NCBI GenBank assembly: GCA_023417315.1
Contig: JAEZFW010000029.1
Coordinates: 1-56,918 of the forward strand
Direction: 5' to 3'
Source: Pseudomonadota bacterium
GTDB taxonomy: Bacteria; Pseudomonadota; Gammaproteobacteria; Steroidobacterales; Steroidobacteraceae
DNA length: 56,918 bases
Shown: piece after piece, positions 42,424-51,668 of the stretch
How the letters are laid out: each line of letters starts with the position of its first letter
Position numbering within the stretch: position 1 is the stretch's first letter
Position numbers and translations under genes: made by a program
Notes under the pieces: model-generated
Database searches by the model: none
Seen by the model: only the letters and a program-made list of their open reading frames with translations
Told to the model about the DNA's origin: nothing

Positions 42424-42711
42424 CTATAGCTCGGGGGCCAGATCCCGCCACTGAGGGTTCATTTTGAGTATGAGGCGAATCTTCCACCTCCGATTCCAAT
42501 GCTTGAGCTGCTTCTCTCGACTGATAGCCGAGTACATGGTTTGGTGCAGCTCGTACCATACGAGCCGGTGGATGGTGTATTTGCGAGTGAACCCCTCAAC
42601 GAAGTCACATCGATGCTGCCACGCGCGAACCTTGATGTTGGATGTGACCCCGATGTACAGCGTACCGAAAGGTCGACTTGCGAGGATGTAAACGGCGGGT
42701 TGCCAATCCAT
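42424..42711 (-). CDS. GIY-YIG nuclease-superfamily protein between two repeat arrays
   Basis: A 95-residue stand-alone GIY-YIG domain (COG2827-like): VYILASRPFGTLYIGVTSN carries the two Tyr motifs (Tyr8, Tyr19-Ile-Gly21), Arg29 follows, and REKQLKHWNRRWKIRLI holds the catalytic-type Glu66, so all signature residues are present. GAGGT lies 8 bp before the ATG at 42711. The biological role of these small proteins is not known; the domain cuts DNA in homing nucleases and UvrC. Both flanks are 128-bp-period arrays of family-C palindromes (ends 2 bp and 74 bp away), so the protein may act on these palindromes; this is inference. Confidence 0.88.
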   Translation of the reverse strand: MDWQPAVYILASRPFGTLYIGVTSNIKVRAWQHRCDFVEGFTRKYTIHRLVWYELHQTMYSAISREKQLKHWNRRWKIRLILKMNPQWRDLAPEL

Positions 42712-42784
42712 GGCGTACCTCGAGAAGAAGGGGTGATCCCAAGAGCATTCTTGAGCAAGAGGAGTCGTTCAAGCAAGCTGTCAG

Positions 42785-43265
42785 CCCTCGTCATGATGGG
42801 CCCTCGCCTTCGCGAGGGTGACGCCAAAGCAGAGCGCACGTTGCGCTCGTCGTCCTCGCGAAAGCGAGGATCCATCCGGATCTTCGCTTGTACTTCAGGA
42901 TAGGCCCTCGCCTTCGCGAGGGTGACGAACCAAAGAACAGGGTACGCGTGTGCACTCAGCGCCTTGGCTTGCGCTCGTCGTGCTCGCGAAAGCGAGGATC
43001 CATCCGGATCTTCGCTTGTACTTCAGGATAGGCCCTCGCGTTCGCGAGGGTGACGAACCAAAGAACAGGGTACGCGTGTGCACTCATCGCCTTGGCGTGT
43101 GCTCGTCGTCCTCGCGAAGGCGAGGATCCATCCGGATCTTCGCTTGTACTTCAGGATGGGCCCTCGCCTTCGCGAGGGTGACGAACCAAAGAACAGCGTG
43201 CGCGTGTGCACTCATCGCCTTGGCTTGTGCTCGTCGTCCTCGCGAAGGCGAGGATCCATCCGACG
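42785..43265. repeat. Tandem array of 128-bp units (family C, right array)
   Basis: Anchor GAGGATCCATCC occurs at 42866, 42994, 43122 and 43250, exactly 128 bp apart. The palindromes are CCTCGCGAAGGCGAGGA and CCCTCGCCTTCGCGAGGG with the same 35/57-bp spacing as the left array, but the spacer sequences differ from the left ones (for example CATCCGGATCTTCGCTTG here). The first, shortened unit (42801-42871) has 33 bp between its palindromes. The array stops 16 bp before the oxidoreductase stop codon. Confidence 0.92.
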
Positions 43266-43280
43266 TCTTCAACATCGGAA

Positions 43281-44393
43281 TCAGTTATCCGCGCGAAAAT
43301 CGAACAGATTGCGAAAGCGTGAGGGTTGAGAGCGCAGATACTGGTTCGGTGCTTTCACGCGCACGCCGAAATGCGCTGCGGCGTGCCAAGGCCAACGTGG
43401 GTTGAAGAGCATCGCGCGTGCGAGTGCGATCATGTCGGCATCGCCCGCAACTAGAATCGATTCCGCGTGCTCGAAGTCGGCGATCAATCCTACTGCGATC
43501 ACTGGCATCTGCACCGCTGCTTTCACTGCGCGCGCGAGTGGGACTTGATAGCCGGGTCCGATCGCGATCTGCTGGGTCGGCGTCAATCCGCCGCTGGAAA
43601 TGTGGATCGCCGTGCATCCGCGCGCCTCCAACGCGCGCGCGAACTCTACTGTCTGCTCGATATCCCATCCGCCCGGCGCCCAGTCCGTTCCTGACACTCG
43701 AACGCTGACGGCGCGCTCCGGCGGCACCGCCGCGCGAACGGCGTCGAACACTTCGAGCGGGAAGCGCATTCGGTTCTCGAGCGACCCGCCGTACTCATCG
43801 TCGCGTCGATTAGAGAGCGATGAGAGAAATTCATGTAGCAGATAGCCGTGCGCTGCATGAATCTGAACGGCATCGAGGCCGATGCGCGTTGCACGGCGCG
43901 CTGCTTGCACGAAGGCATCGCGCACATCCGTAAGGCCGCTGCGGTCGAGCGCCATGGGCGCGCGATCGGTTTCGAGATAACCGACCGCAGAGGGCGCCTC
44001 CGTACGCCATCCATTCGGATGCTCTGGCGGAAGCTGCGCGCCCCCTTTCCATGGTACTTCGGTTGAGGCCTTGCGCCCGGCGTGCGCGAGTTGAATTGCG
44101 ATCGGCATGTCCGACCAGCCGCGAATCGCATCGATTGTACGTCGCATCGCGGTTTCGTTCGCATCGGAGTACAGGCCGACGTCACCATAGGTAATCCTGC
44201 CCTCGGGCTTGACTGCCGTTGCTTCAATCGTAAGCAGCGCAGCACCTGAGAGCGCCAGATGGCCGAGATGCATCAAGTGCCAGTCCGTCATACAGCCATC
44301 TTCGGCCGAGTACTGGCACATTGGTGCGATCACGATGCGGTTTGCAAGTGTGATCGGGCCGAGTGTGATCGGCGAGAACAGTCGAGAAGCCAT
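43281..44393 (-). CDS. NADH:flavin oxidoreductase, old yellow enzyme of the YqjM/XenA class
   Basis: A 370-residue FMN-dependent ene-reductase. The N-terminal LANRIVIAPMCQYSAEDG carries the Cys typical of the thermophilic-like (YqjM) class; DAVQIHAAHGYLLHEFLSSL has the substrate-binding His-x-x-His, followed by NRRDDEYGGSLENRMRF; VIAVGLIADFEHAESIL and ADMIALARAMLFNPRWPWH form the phosphate-binding end. It reduces activated C=C bonds of enones, nitroesters or quinones with NAD(P)H. It is monocistronic and its 3' end meets the right repeat array. Xenobiotic detoxification is a plausible role. Confidence 0.9.
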   Translation of the reverse strand: MASRLFSPITLGPITLANRIVIAPMCQYSAEDGCMTDWHLMHLGHLALSGAALLTIEATAVKPEGRITYGDVGLYSDANETAMRRTIDAIRGWSDMPIAIQLAHAGRKASTEVPWKGGAQLPPEHPNGWRTEAPSAVGYLETDRAPMALDRSGLTDVRDAFVQAARRATRIGLDAVQIHAAHGYLLHEFLSSLSNRRDDEYGGSLENRMRFPLEVFDAVRAAVPPERAVSVRVSGTDWAPGGWDIEQTVEFARALEARGCTAIHISSGGLTPTQQIAIGPGYQVPLARAVKAAVQMPVIAVGLIADFEHAESILVAGDADMIALARAMLFNPRWPWHAAAHFGVRVKAPNQYLRSQPSRFRNLFDFRADN

Positions 44394-44508
44394 CGCAAGT
44401 CTCCGTGCAACCCACAGCAGAACGCCTCGACATTCTAGAAGTTCGAAGACGGTTGGGAGGAGCTCTTTCCGGCTCCGTCGTGCATCCTGACTCCACGGCG
44501 GAGATAAT

Positions 44509-44587
44509 GGACAGGATTAACAGATCGGGAGAACTTTGAGGACGCGCTCGCAGCTCTTCCATCCTGTTCATCTCGTTGATCCTGTCT
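44509..44587. repeat. Family-E inverted repeat
   Basis: GGACAGGATTAACAGATCGG (44509-44528) and 44560-44587 (ATCCTGTTCATCTCGTTGAT and the next bases) form an inverted pair, between divergent genes (oxidoreductase and serine hydrolase). Confidence 0.75.
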
Positions 44588-44672
44588 AGTCTTCCTGGTT
44601 CATCTCGAAGCCAGCCGTCCGCTCGCCCGGTTGTTCTAGAATTGGCCTGGAACTCGACGATCGTAGAGCCAC

Positions 44673-45803
44673 ATGACTATCTACCAACGTTCGGCTAAGT
44701 GGCTCATCGTCACTCTCGTATGCAGCGCGGCTCCGCCGCTTACGAACGCAGCAAGCCAGGAGGAGGAGGGCAGGATCGTGAAGGCATCGCAGCCGGACGG
44801 CGCATCGCGGATGCGAGCGGTGGATGAGCTCATGCAACGCTATACGGGCGACGTGCCGGGTGCGTCGCTGCTCATCGTTCAGGAGGGCAGGACGCTGGTA
44901 GAGAAAAGTTACGGTCTCGGCGACCTTGAAGCGAATGCGGCGGCGAGGCCGTCAACCAACTATCGCCTGGCATCTGTCACCAAACAGTTCACTGCCGCCG
45001 CCGTACTCTTGCTCGTACAAGAAGGCGAGCTCCAGCTCGATGACCCCGTGCGCAAGTGGTTACCGTCGTTGCCTGCGGTAACGGCAACGATCACCCTCAG
45101 ACATTTGTTGTCGCACACGTCGGGACTCATCGACTATGAGGACGTCATACCACCTGAGCTCACGGCGCAACTGCGAGACGCAGATGTCCTGAAGCTGCTC
45201 GAGTCAAAGAATCGGACCTACTTCACTCCAGGAACGAGCTACCGCTACAGCAATAGCGGCTACGCGCTCCTCGCATTGATCGTCTCCAAGGCATCGCAAC
45301 AGGATTTCGCCACGTTTCTGCGCGAGCGCATCTTCGCGCCGCTGGGAATGAATGCCACCGTGGCATACGAAGAAGGCATTGCCAATGTCGCGAATCGTGC
45401 GTACGGCTACAGTGAGCACGAAGGTGCTTGGCAGCGCACGGATCAGAGTCAAACGAGCGCGGTACTCGGCGATGGGGGCATCTATTCGTCCATCGTGGAC
45501 CTTGCGAAGTGGGACGCGGCGCTCTACGACGATCGTCTGCTCAACGCCAGCTCACGCAAGCTCTTATTCACGCCCGTGACTGCGACTGACGATCCCACCG
45601 TGCGATACGCGATGGGTTGGCGTATCACCGAAGAGCAGATCGGCGGCACGACCCAGTGGCATTCCGGCGAGACGATCGGTTTTCGGAACGTGCTCATCCG
45701 TTATCCGCAACAGCGCTTTACGATCGTCCTGCTCACGAATCGAGACGACCCGGAGCCCTATCAGACCGCGCGTCAGATCGCGGAGATCTATCTGCGGAAC
45801 TAA
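44673..45803 (+). CDS. Exported serine hydrolase, class C beta-lactamase family
   Basis: A 376-residue exported enzyme with a beta-lactamase/D-peptidase fold. SxxK is SVTK (in RLASVTKQFTAAAVLLL), YxN is YSNS (in SYRYSNSGYALLALIV) and the third motif is HSGETIGF in TTQWHSGETIGFRNV. LRHLLSHTSGLIDYEDV is a standard family segment. These proteins are carboxypeptidases, esterases or, rarely, beta-lactamases; nothing here points to antibiotic resistance. The signal peptide ends at about PPLTNA. It is monocistronic and is followed by a family-F repeat. Confidence 0.85.
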   Translation: MTIYQRSAKWLIVTLVCSAAPPLTNAASQEEEGRIVKASQPDGASRMRAVDELMQRYTGDVPGASLLIVQEGRTLVEKSYGLGDLEANAAARPSTNYRLASVTKQFTAAAVLLLVQEGELQLDDPVRKWLPSLPAVTATITLRHLLSHTSGLIDYEDVIPPELTAQLRDADVLKLLESKNRTYFTPGTSYRYSNSGYALLALIVSKASQQDFATFLRERIFAPLGMNATVAYEEGIANVANRAYGYSEHEGAWQRTDQSQTSAVLGDGGIYSSIVDLAKWDAALYDDRLLNASSRKLLFTPVTATDDPTVRYAMGWRITEEQIGGTTQWHSGETIGFRNVLIRYPQQRFTIVLLTNRDDPEPYQTARQIAEIYLRN

Positions 45804-46166
45804 CGAAGACGCGCTTCTGATTAGTCACGGATTCACTTGGCCTGCGCGCCAGTGATGCGAAGAAATATCTCTCGCGGCGACCGCGGCGACCGCGGCGGAA
45901 GAGAAGAAGATGATCTCGCGGGGGCGCAGAGGCGCGGAGATCGGAATATGCTAGATGGTTTGATTCAGAACTCCTGGGTTCGGTCAGACATCCTTCTTCG
46001 ATCTTTTATCGCCGCGTTCGCCGCGGTCGCCGCGAGATAAATATTCCGCCTAGTCCAGGTGCTGGGCAGTCCTCGAGGAAACTATCCCTGATAGGCCCTT
46101 GAGTACACTAGAACTCGCGCGACGCGCGCGCTCACTATGGGAGAGTTGCCATAGGGAGCACGTGTC
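45804..46166. repeat. Family-F inverted repeat in a 363-bp gap
   Basis: Arms 45861-45900 and 46007-46046 are inverted copies of a sequence rich in CTCGCGGCGACCGCGGCG, with 106 bp between. The inner part has a second motif (GGGGGCGCAGAGGCGCGGAG, 45920-45939). The elements 31275-31330 are relatives. No gene is seen. The last 120 bp must include the promoter of the next gene. Confidence 0.8.
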
Positions 46167-47867
46167 ATGCAGACGTCCAGAATCAGCTCGGGATTCGACA
46201 TCGAGTTGCAGCTCGGCGGCGGTTGGTTTCTCACCGCCGTCAACCTACTGAACGATCATGGGCTGCTCGCGCCCGGAACACCCATCATCATTTCGAACGT
46301 ACAGATCACATTCGAGCCTGGATGGGATCTGCAGATCAGCGTACTCGGCGTTCCATTCCCGATCTTCGCGCGAGTGGAGCTGAGCAACGATGGAAGCGAG
46401 CTCACGATCACCACGAACTTACCGGACGTGCCGCCGATCGAGATACCGTTCGGCGCGCTCAGCAATCTCGCAGGTCCGCCGCAACTCGTGAAGCTTGCCG
46501 GCGACGGCGATCATGAAGACGTGCTCGCCGTACTGGCGAACTTGAATATTCAAGCGGGGTCGCAATCGGAAGAACCGCTCCCCGAAGGCGAGCTCATTCC
46601 TCGGGGCGATAGCGCAGCAGCGCAATCGTTCTTGCCGCGCGGTCAACACATCGCGTTCGGCATGGCCCGGGAGACGTTCGCGCGCTTCGCGAACAATCTG
46701 TGGCACACGAACCTGCGCGCCGAAGATGGCACGCATCCCTTGCCTGATGCCGAAAACAAAGTCGGCGATTGGGCAAAGGTCGCGATGCGACCGGAGTCTG
46801 GGACGATTCGCTTGACGCTCGAAGGCGATATTCCTGTCGACTCGCCTCTCATCGACATCGTTCCGGATCCGCACGTGACGATTACGTTGCTGATCACACC
46901 GAAGCTGGTCAATGGCGCGCTCAGCTTCGATGTCGAAACGGAGACGGATATCGACACCGGTCTGCTCGGCGATCTGTTTGCCGCGATTGGCGGGAGCGTC
47001 GCCGGAGCGATCATCGGATTCGTCGTTGGACTTCTGACCGGTGGAATCTTGGTGGCGGTGCTCGTGGGCGCAGCGATCGGCGCCGTCGTTGGTGTGATCA
47101 CACTCGAGATCGCAGAAGTCGTCGTGGAGGGCATCGTACAGAGGGAGATCAAAGCGAAGCTCGATGACGAACCGATTGTGGAGATTCATTGCAGCCGCGA
47201 TGGGATTGTGCAGATCGCCAAACCTGCTACTGACGGCGGTACGTTCAATCTTTCGGTGCTCGATGCCATTCCGACTTCCATCCCAATTCACACCTCCAAC
47301 CCACAGGACGAGTCACTCTACAAGCAGAGTCTCCTCGTCACTGCGGTGTACGACGAGCTCTCCGTGAACGCCGATGGCTTCGGCGTCGCGGGCGTTAGCG
47401 GCACCGATGAGCGATTCCAGCCTGAGATCGTGCGTCTCACGAACGTGACTTACGAGGCCGAGCGTCTCATCTCGCTCACCTATCGACGCAACGATGGAGC
47501 GCTGCAGACGCTCACTGTCGAGGAAGTCCTCGGCCGCGCTGCAGATGGCGAGCTCGCGCCGCCTTTCAAGATCTTCCAAGAACCAGAGGAAGCGACGTTT
47601 CGAATCCCCGAAGGACAACTCGCGTGCGTGTGCCTGAAGCCAGTCGCGATTCGGCAGGATCGCACGATCGTCGCAGAGATCGAGTTCGAAGGCGGATTGC
47701 GATTGCGCGTGCCGGATGCGATCGCGCTTCAAGATGCCGGTGCACTCGTCGTGCTCGGCTATCAGCTCATTCACCCACGCGACTACAACGCCTATTACCG
47801 AGCGAAAGCGGACTTCTTCAAGGACAACAACTTCGAAAGCCTGCCGCGACTGCCTGAGGAAGTTTGA
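46167..47867 (+). CDS. Large unknown protein with a Gly-rich hydrophobic core; possible TULIP-like
   Basis: A 566-residue protein I do not recognise. There is no signal peptide. Residues 1-260 are beta-rich (GFDIELQLGGGWFLTAVNLL, IIISNVQITFEPGWDLQISV, RLTLEGDIPVD, VTITLLITPKLVNG). Residues 264-316 form a Gly-rich hydrophobic hairpin (AAIGGSVAGAIIGFVVGLLT, ILVAVLVGAAIGAVVGVI) of the kind that inserts into membranes. The C-terminal 250 residues return to beta structure with Cys-x-Cys (ACVCLKP). The beta-rich lipid-binding style with a Gly-rich insert recalls P47/OrfX TULIP proteins, a weak comparison. SD-like GGGAG precedes ATG 46167. A LytTR gene follows after 158 bp. Confidence 0.6.
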   Translation: MQTSRISSGFDIELQLGGGWFLTAVNLLNDHGLLAPGTPIIISNVQITFEPGWDLQISVLGVPFPIFARVELSNDGSELTITTNLPDVPPIEIPFGALSNLAGPPQLVKLAGDGDHEDVLAVLANLNIQAGSQSEEPLPEGELIPRGDSAAAQSFLPRGQHIAFGMARETFARFANNLWHTNLRAEDGTHPLPDAENKVGDWAKVAMRPESGTIRLTLEGDIPVDSPLIDIVPDPHVTITLLITPKLVNGALSFDVETETDIDTGLLGDLFAAIGGSVAGAIIGFVVGLLTGGILVAVLVGAAIGAVVGVITLEIAEVVVEGIVQREIKAKLDDEPIVEIHCSRDGIVQIAKPATDGGTFNLSVLDAIPTSIPIHTSNPQDESLYKQSLLVTAVYDELSVNADGFGVAGVSGTDERFQPEIVRLTNVTYEAERLISLTYRRNDGALQTLTVEEVLGRAADGELAPPFKIFQEPEEATFRIPEGQLACVCLKPVAIRQDRTIVAEIEFEGGLRLRVPDAIALQDAGALVVLGYQLIHPRDYNAYYRAKADFFKDNNFESLPRLPEEV

Positions 47868-48025
47868 TGCGGACAGATGTTCGGACAGCGCGGACACCTG
47901 GAGTGTCCGATCGAGCCTATCGAGGTATCGTTCGTTGCTAATCGCGCGTCACCTGCAGTTTTGCCTACTTCGCATGCAGCGAAGCTGCATTAGGATGGAG
48001 TCGTATCCTTCTCGCACTACAACAG

Positions 48026-48514
48026 ATGAGCATCACGACGCTGATCGTCGAGGGCGAGCCGCGGGCACATGGCGGCCTGCAGAAGTTTTGTAAGAAGCGG
48101 CGCGACGATACCGTACTCGCACGCACGACTGCGTCGTCTGCATCGCAATCGGAAGTCACCAGCCGCCGGCCCAACAGAAATCCGGTTCTTGTTGCCGAGC
48201 GCAACCGCCGCTTTCACTTCCTGAGGGCGAGTGCGGTCGACTACCTGGAGGTCGACGGCAACTACGTCACGATTCATGTCGGAGAAGATCGCTATCTGCT
48301 GCGAGCGACGTTGAAGCAATTGGCAGCGCAGCTGTCCAGATGCGATTTCATTCAAGTCGATCGCTCGTGTGTCGTGAATCTGCGGCGCGTCGACTACGTG
48401 GAACGCCTGGAAGGCGGGCAGTTCGCATTCACACTCAGACATGGGCACCGCATTCTTTCGAGTCGCGAACGCTCGAGCAGCATCCTACGGCTGCTGCGCA
48501 CGCCGATTCGATAG
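48026..48514 (+). CDS. LytTR DNA-binding protein with a receiver remnant
   Basis: A 162-residue protein. Residues 70-158 are a complete LytTR DNA-binding domain: FLRASAVDYLEVDGNYVTIH, YLLRATLKQLAAQL, CDFIQVDRSCVVNLRRVDYV and LRHGHRILSSRERSS. In front, MSITTLIVEGEPRAHGGLQK looks like the first strand and helix of a response-regulator receiver (usually IVDDEP), with the acidic pair changed to EGEP, and the rest of the receiver (about 80 residues including the phospho-Asp) missing. It cannot take part in ordinary phosphotransfer, so DNA binding may be constitutive. The TonB receptor starts 276 bp downstream and is the likeliest target. Confidence 0.8.
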   Translation: MSITTLIVEGEPRAHGGLQKFCKKRRDDTVLARTTASSASQSEVTSRRPNRNPVLVAERNRRFHFLRASAVDYLEVDGNYVTIHVGEDRYLLRATLKQLAAQLSRCDFIQVDRSCVVNLRRVDYVERLEGGQFAFTLRHGHRILSSRERSSSILRLLRTPIR

Positions 48515-48790
48515 CGATGTTGGGAGCGAGCCACAGTTGCTCGCACGTACAGCACCAACCGCGTAGCGCAACCACTCAAGACGCGCAGTTCTGCTCGATC
48601 GCGCTGCGGCGCATCCGATTCATTTTGCCCTGAGGGGCGTTCGTCCCTTCGAACACGCCATTCCTCACATTGTTCTGTAGAGGCATGTGTAGCTGCGCTA
48701 AGACCTTCGGCCGCGCGATGGCAACGTTGTTCTTCGTTGCTTCCGTGCAAATCTGAAGTTCGAGCGGCGAGTCATCTGGAGTGCATCGTC

Positions 48791-51601
48791 ATGCTGCAGC
48801 GACACATCGCGACGAGACGTACGACAGGCGCGGTACGCGACGCATTGCATGGAACGGGAGCGCTGGTCGCCATGGCGCTCATCGGCATGCCGGCGCAGCA
48901 GGCACTCGCGCAAGACGACGGCGCGGCGCCCGAGGAAATCGTCGTTACGGGTTCGCGCATTCGTCGCACTGACGAAGGTGCACTGCCAGTACAGACGATC
49001 ACTCAAGAAGATATCCAGCGCACCGGCGTTACGAGCCCGGATCAATTCCTGCAGACACTGGCGGTGGCAGTTCAAGGCAACACGAACACGGTGTCGGCAT
49101 CGGGAGCCGGTGTTTCCTCAGGCGGTGTATCGAGCGCATCGCTGCGAGGGTTGGGCTCACAGCGAACGCTCGTGCTCGTGAACGGGCGTCGTCTTTCAGG
49201 CGGCGGCACGATCACCGATAGCACTTCGGTCGACGTCAACAGCATTCCGCTCGCCGCAGTCGAGCGCGTCGAAGTGCTGAAAGAAGGCGCGTCCGCTGTC
49301 TACGGATCGGATGCGATTGCCGGCGTCATCAACTTCATTCTCCGCGACGACTACGAGGGCGCAGAAGTCACCGCGAACTATGGCGATGCGAGCGATGGCG
49401 GCGGTATCACGAAGATCAACGGCGTCGTCGGCTTCGGCAACTTGGACGAGGATCGCTACAACGCGATGATCGTGGCGAGCTGGCAAAAGGAAGACGCGCT
49501 CTTTGGCCGCGATCGAGACTTCGCGGATTCCAGCATCAATGAAGCGGCGGAGAACGACACGACCTCCGGCAATTCATTCCCTGCAAACGTTGCCTCGGTG
49601 GATGGCACAGTCAATGGGAACCCGCTCGCGGGTAACTGCGCACCTTCGGTTACGAGCCCGCTCTTCAGTCCGAACGTGTGCCGCTACGATCCTTCGCCGT
49701 TCGTGGGTTTGTTGCCGGATTCCGAGCGCGCGAGCATCTACGGCGCATTTCGCTATGCGCTCACCGACGATGTGAGTGCGTATATCGAGGCATCCTACAG
49801 TCGCAACGAAATGGCACACATCATCCAACCGGTGCCGCTCTCCGATCAGTTCGCGTTGCCCGACAACCACCCGCTGTTCAACCAGGATCCTTACAACGGC
49901 TTCGCAACGATCTTATTGCAGCCGACGAGCCCCTATTACCCGACCGCGTTCGTAGTTGGGCAGACTGGCGGGGCCACGCCAGATCTTCTCGTGCGTTATC
50001 GATCGGTCGTCACGGGTAATCGCGAATGGACCGACACGATCGAACAACCCCGCGTGTCTTTCGGCCTCGAGGGCGACGTCGGAGAATGGAACTTCGATGT
50101 CGCGCTCATGCATTCTCGAACCGAGCTCGAGGAGGTCTTCCGCAACGGCGCGCCCGCGTACTCGCGCATCCTGCCGTTACTGAATTCGGGCCAAGTGAAT
50201 TTCTTCGGGCCCAATACGCAAGAGGTGCTCGATCTGGTCGATGCGACGCAGTTTCGAGGCGAGGCGTACTCGACGACGACGAGCATCAGCAGCATCGCCG
50301 CGAGCGCTACACGCAATCTCGTCGATCTGCCCGCCGGCCCGCTCGCACTCGCATTCGGTGCGGAGTATCGCCAAGAGAAGTTCGAGACGGATCCGAGCGA
50401 AGAGATCCAATCGGGTGACATCTCGTCCTACGGCGGTAACTTCTTCCCGATCGATCAAGATCGCGACGTGACGTCCGCGTATGCCGAGTTGAACATTCCG
50501 GTGCTGCAATCGCTCGAGGTGAACGCCGCAGTGCGCTTCGATGACTATCAAGGGACGGGCAACAAGACCGTTCCCAAGATGAGCGTCAGGTGGCGGCCGA
50601 ACGAGATGATCCTGTTGCGAGGCTCAGCAGGAAAAGGCTTCCGTGCGCCCAGCTTGACCGAGTTGTGGCAACCGCAGGTGACTGGTGTCACTGCGGCAGG
50701 TCTCAACGACCCTGAGCGCTGCGGCGTGGCGGATGCGAACGGCGTGATCAATGAGGACTCACGCGATTGCGCCACCCAATTCCCGATCACGCTCGGTGGC
50801 AATCCTGATCTCAAGCCCGAAGAATCGGAGAACTACACGTTGGGTGTCGTCATCGAACCGTCGCCGAACGTATCGGTCGGGTTCGATGCATTCCGCGTGA
50901 ACCTCAAGGACACGATCATCTTCGGCGTGAGCCCCACGGCGATTCTTGCGGACACAGCGCAGTTTGGCGATCTCGTCACGCGCGGCGCACCTGAGCCTGC
51001 GACGCCGGGACTGCCCGGCCGTATCGTCGATATCAATCAAGTCAACTTGAACTTTGGCGAGACGAAGGTCGAGGGCGTCGATGCAGACCTGCGCCTGCGC
51101 TTCGATGCCGGAAATGTTGGAACCTTCAACGCCGCGATCGTGGGCACGTACTTCACGAAGTACGACATTCAGAATCCTGACGGCAGCTTCGAAAGTGTGG
51201 TCGGCGAGGTGACTCCGATCGTCAATGGCAGCGGTGGCGTGGTGCCGCGTTGGCATCACTATCTGACGCTCGGATGGAGTCAGGACATTTGGGAGGTCAC
51301 GCTCACGCAGAACTATCAAGCTGGCTACGACGATCTACCCGGCAACTTCCAGGATCCCGAGGCGCCGGGATTCGAGCTGCACGAAGTGAGCTCGTATCTC
51401 ACGCACGATGTGCAAGCGGCGTTCACCGGAATCGATGCGATGCGCATCGCAGTTGGCGTGCGTAACATCGCGGATCGAGATCCGCCGTACACGAATGCAG
51501 GCGGACAGAACTTCTTCCAGACTGGCTACGATCCTGGCTACGCAGATCCGCGCGGGCGGTTCTACTACGTTTCGCTCACGTACTCGTTCGCGGGGCGATG
51601 A
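48791..51601 (+). CDS. Large TonB-dependent receptor (SusC-like/OAR style)
   Basis: Outer-membrane receptor of 936 residues from ATG 48791 (MLQRHIATRRTTGAVRDALH, signal ending ALAQ). EEIVVTGSRIRRTDEGALPV is the TonB box and plug start; VERVEVLKEGASAVYGSDAI and GVINFILRDDYEGAEVTANY end the plug. The barrel ends in GRFYYVSLTYSFAGR. Long TBDRs of this style in Xanthomonas-like bacteria take up oligosaccharides or peptides. With the SDR, GH105 and GH2 genes downstream on the same strand, an oligosaccharide ligand is likely; inference. Confidence 0.9.
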   Translation: MLQRHIATRRTTGAVRDALHGTGALVAMALIGMPAQQALAQDDGAAPEEIVVTGSRIRRTDEGALPVQTITQEDIQRTGVTSPDQFLQTLAVAVQGNTNTVSASGAGVSSGGVSSASLRGLGSQRTLVLVNGRRLSGGGTITDSTSVDVNSIPLAAVERVEVLKEGASAVYGSDAIAGVINFILRDDYEGAEVTANYGDASDGGGITKINGVVGFGNLDEDRYNAMIVASWQKEDALFGRDRDFADSSINEAAENDTTSGNSFPANVASVDGTVNGNPLAGNCAPSVTSPLFSPNVCRYDPSPFVGLLPDSERASIYGAFRYALTDDVSAYIEASYSRNEMAHIIQPVPLSDQFALPDNHPLFNQDPYNGFATILLQPTSPYYPTAFVVGQTGGATPDLLVRYRSVVTGNREWTDTIEQPRVSFGLEGDVGEWNFDVALMHSRTELEEVFRNGAPAYSRILPLLNSGQVNFFGPNTQEVLDLVDATQFRGEAYSTTTSISSIAASATRNLVDLPAGPLALAFGAEYRQEKFETDPSEEIQSGDISSYGGNFFPIDQDRDVTSAYAELNIPVLQSLEVNAAVRFDDYQGTGNKTVPKMSVRWRPNEMILLRGSAGKGFRAPSLTELWQPQVTGVTAAGLNDPERCGVADANGVINEDSRDCATQFPITLGGNPDLKPEESENYTLGVVIEPSPNVSVGFDAFRVNLKDTIIFGVSPTAILADTAQFGDLVTRGAPEPATPGLPGRIVDINQVNLNFGETKVEGVDADLRLRFDAGNVGTFNAAIVGTYFTKYDIQNPDGSFESVVGEVTPIVNGSGGVVPRWHHYLTLGWSQDIWEVTLTQNYQAGYDDLPGNFQDPEAPGFELHEVSSYLTHDVQAAFTGIDAMRIAVGVRNIADRDPPYTNAGGQNFFQTGYDPGYADPRGRFYYVSLTYSFAGR

Positions 51602-51668
51602 GATAAGAACTACTAAACCAGTTGTGACGAGCACGGACGCTCGTTAGGCTCTTCGATAAGGAGATCGA

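Noticed and set aside
41998..43265. CRISPR or coding repeats (frames reading CALLLVRH or HTRTLFFGSSPSR repeatedly)
   Set aside because: The open frames only mirror the 128-bp period; every unit is the same in full, so neither spacers nor a real protein repeat is present.
44673..45803. Antibiotic-inactivating beta-lactamase
   Set aside because: SVTK, YSN and HSG also occur in D-peptidases and esterases; length and context do not favour resistance.
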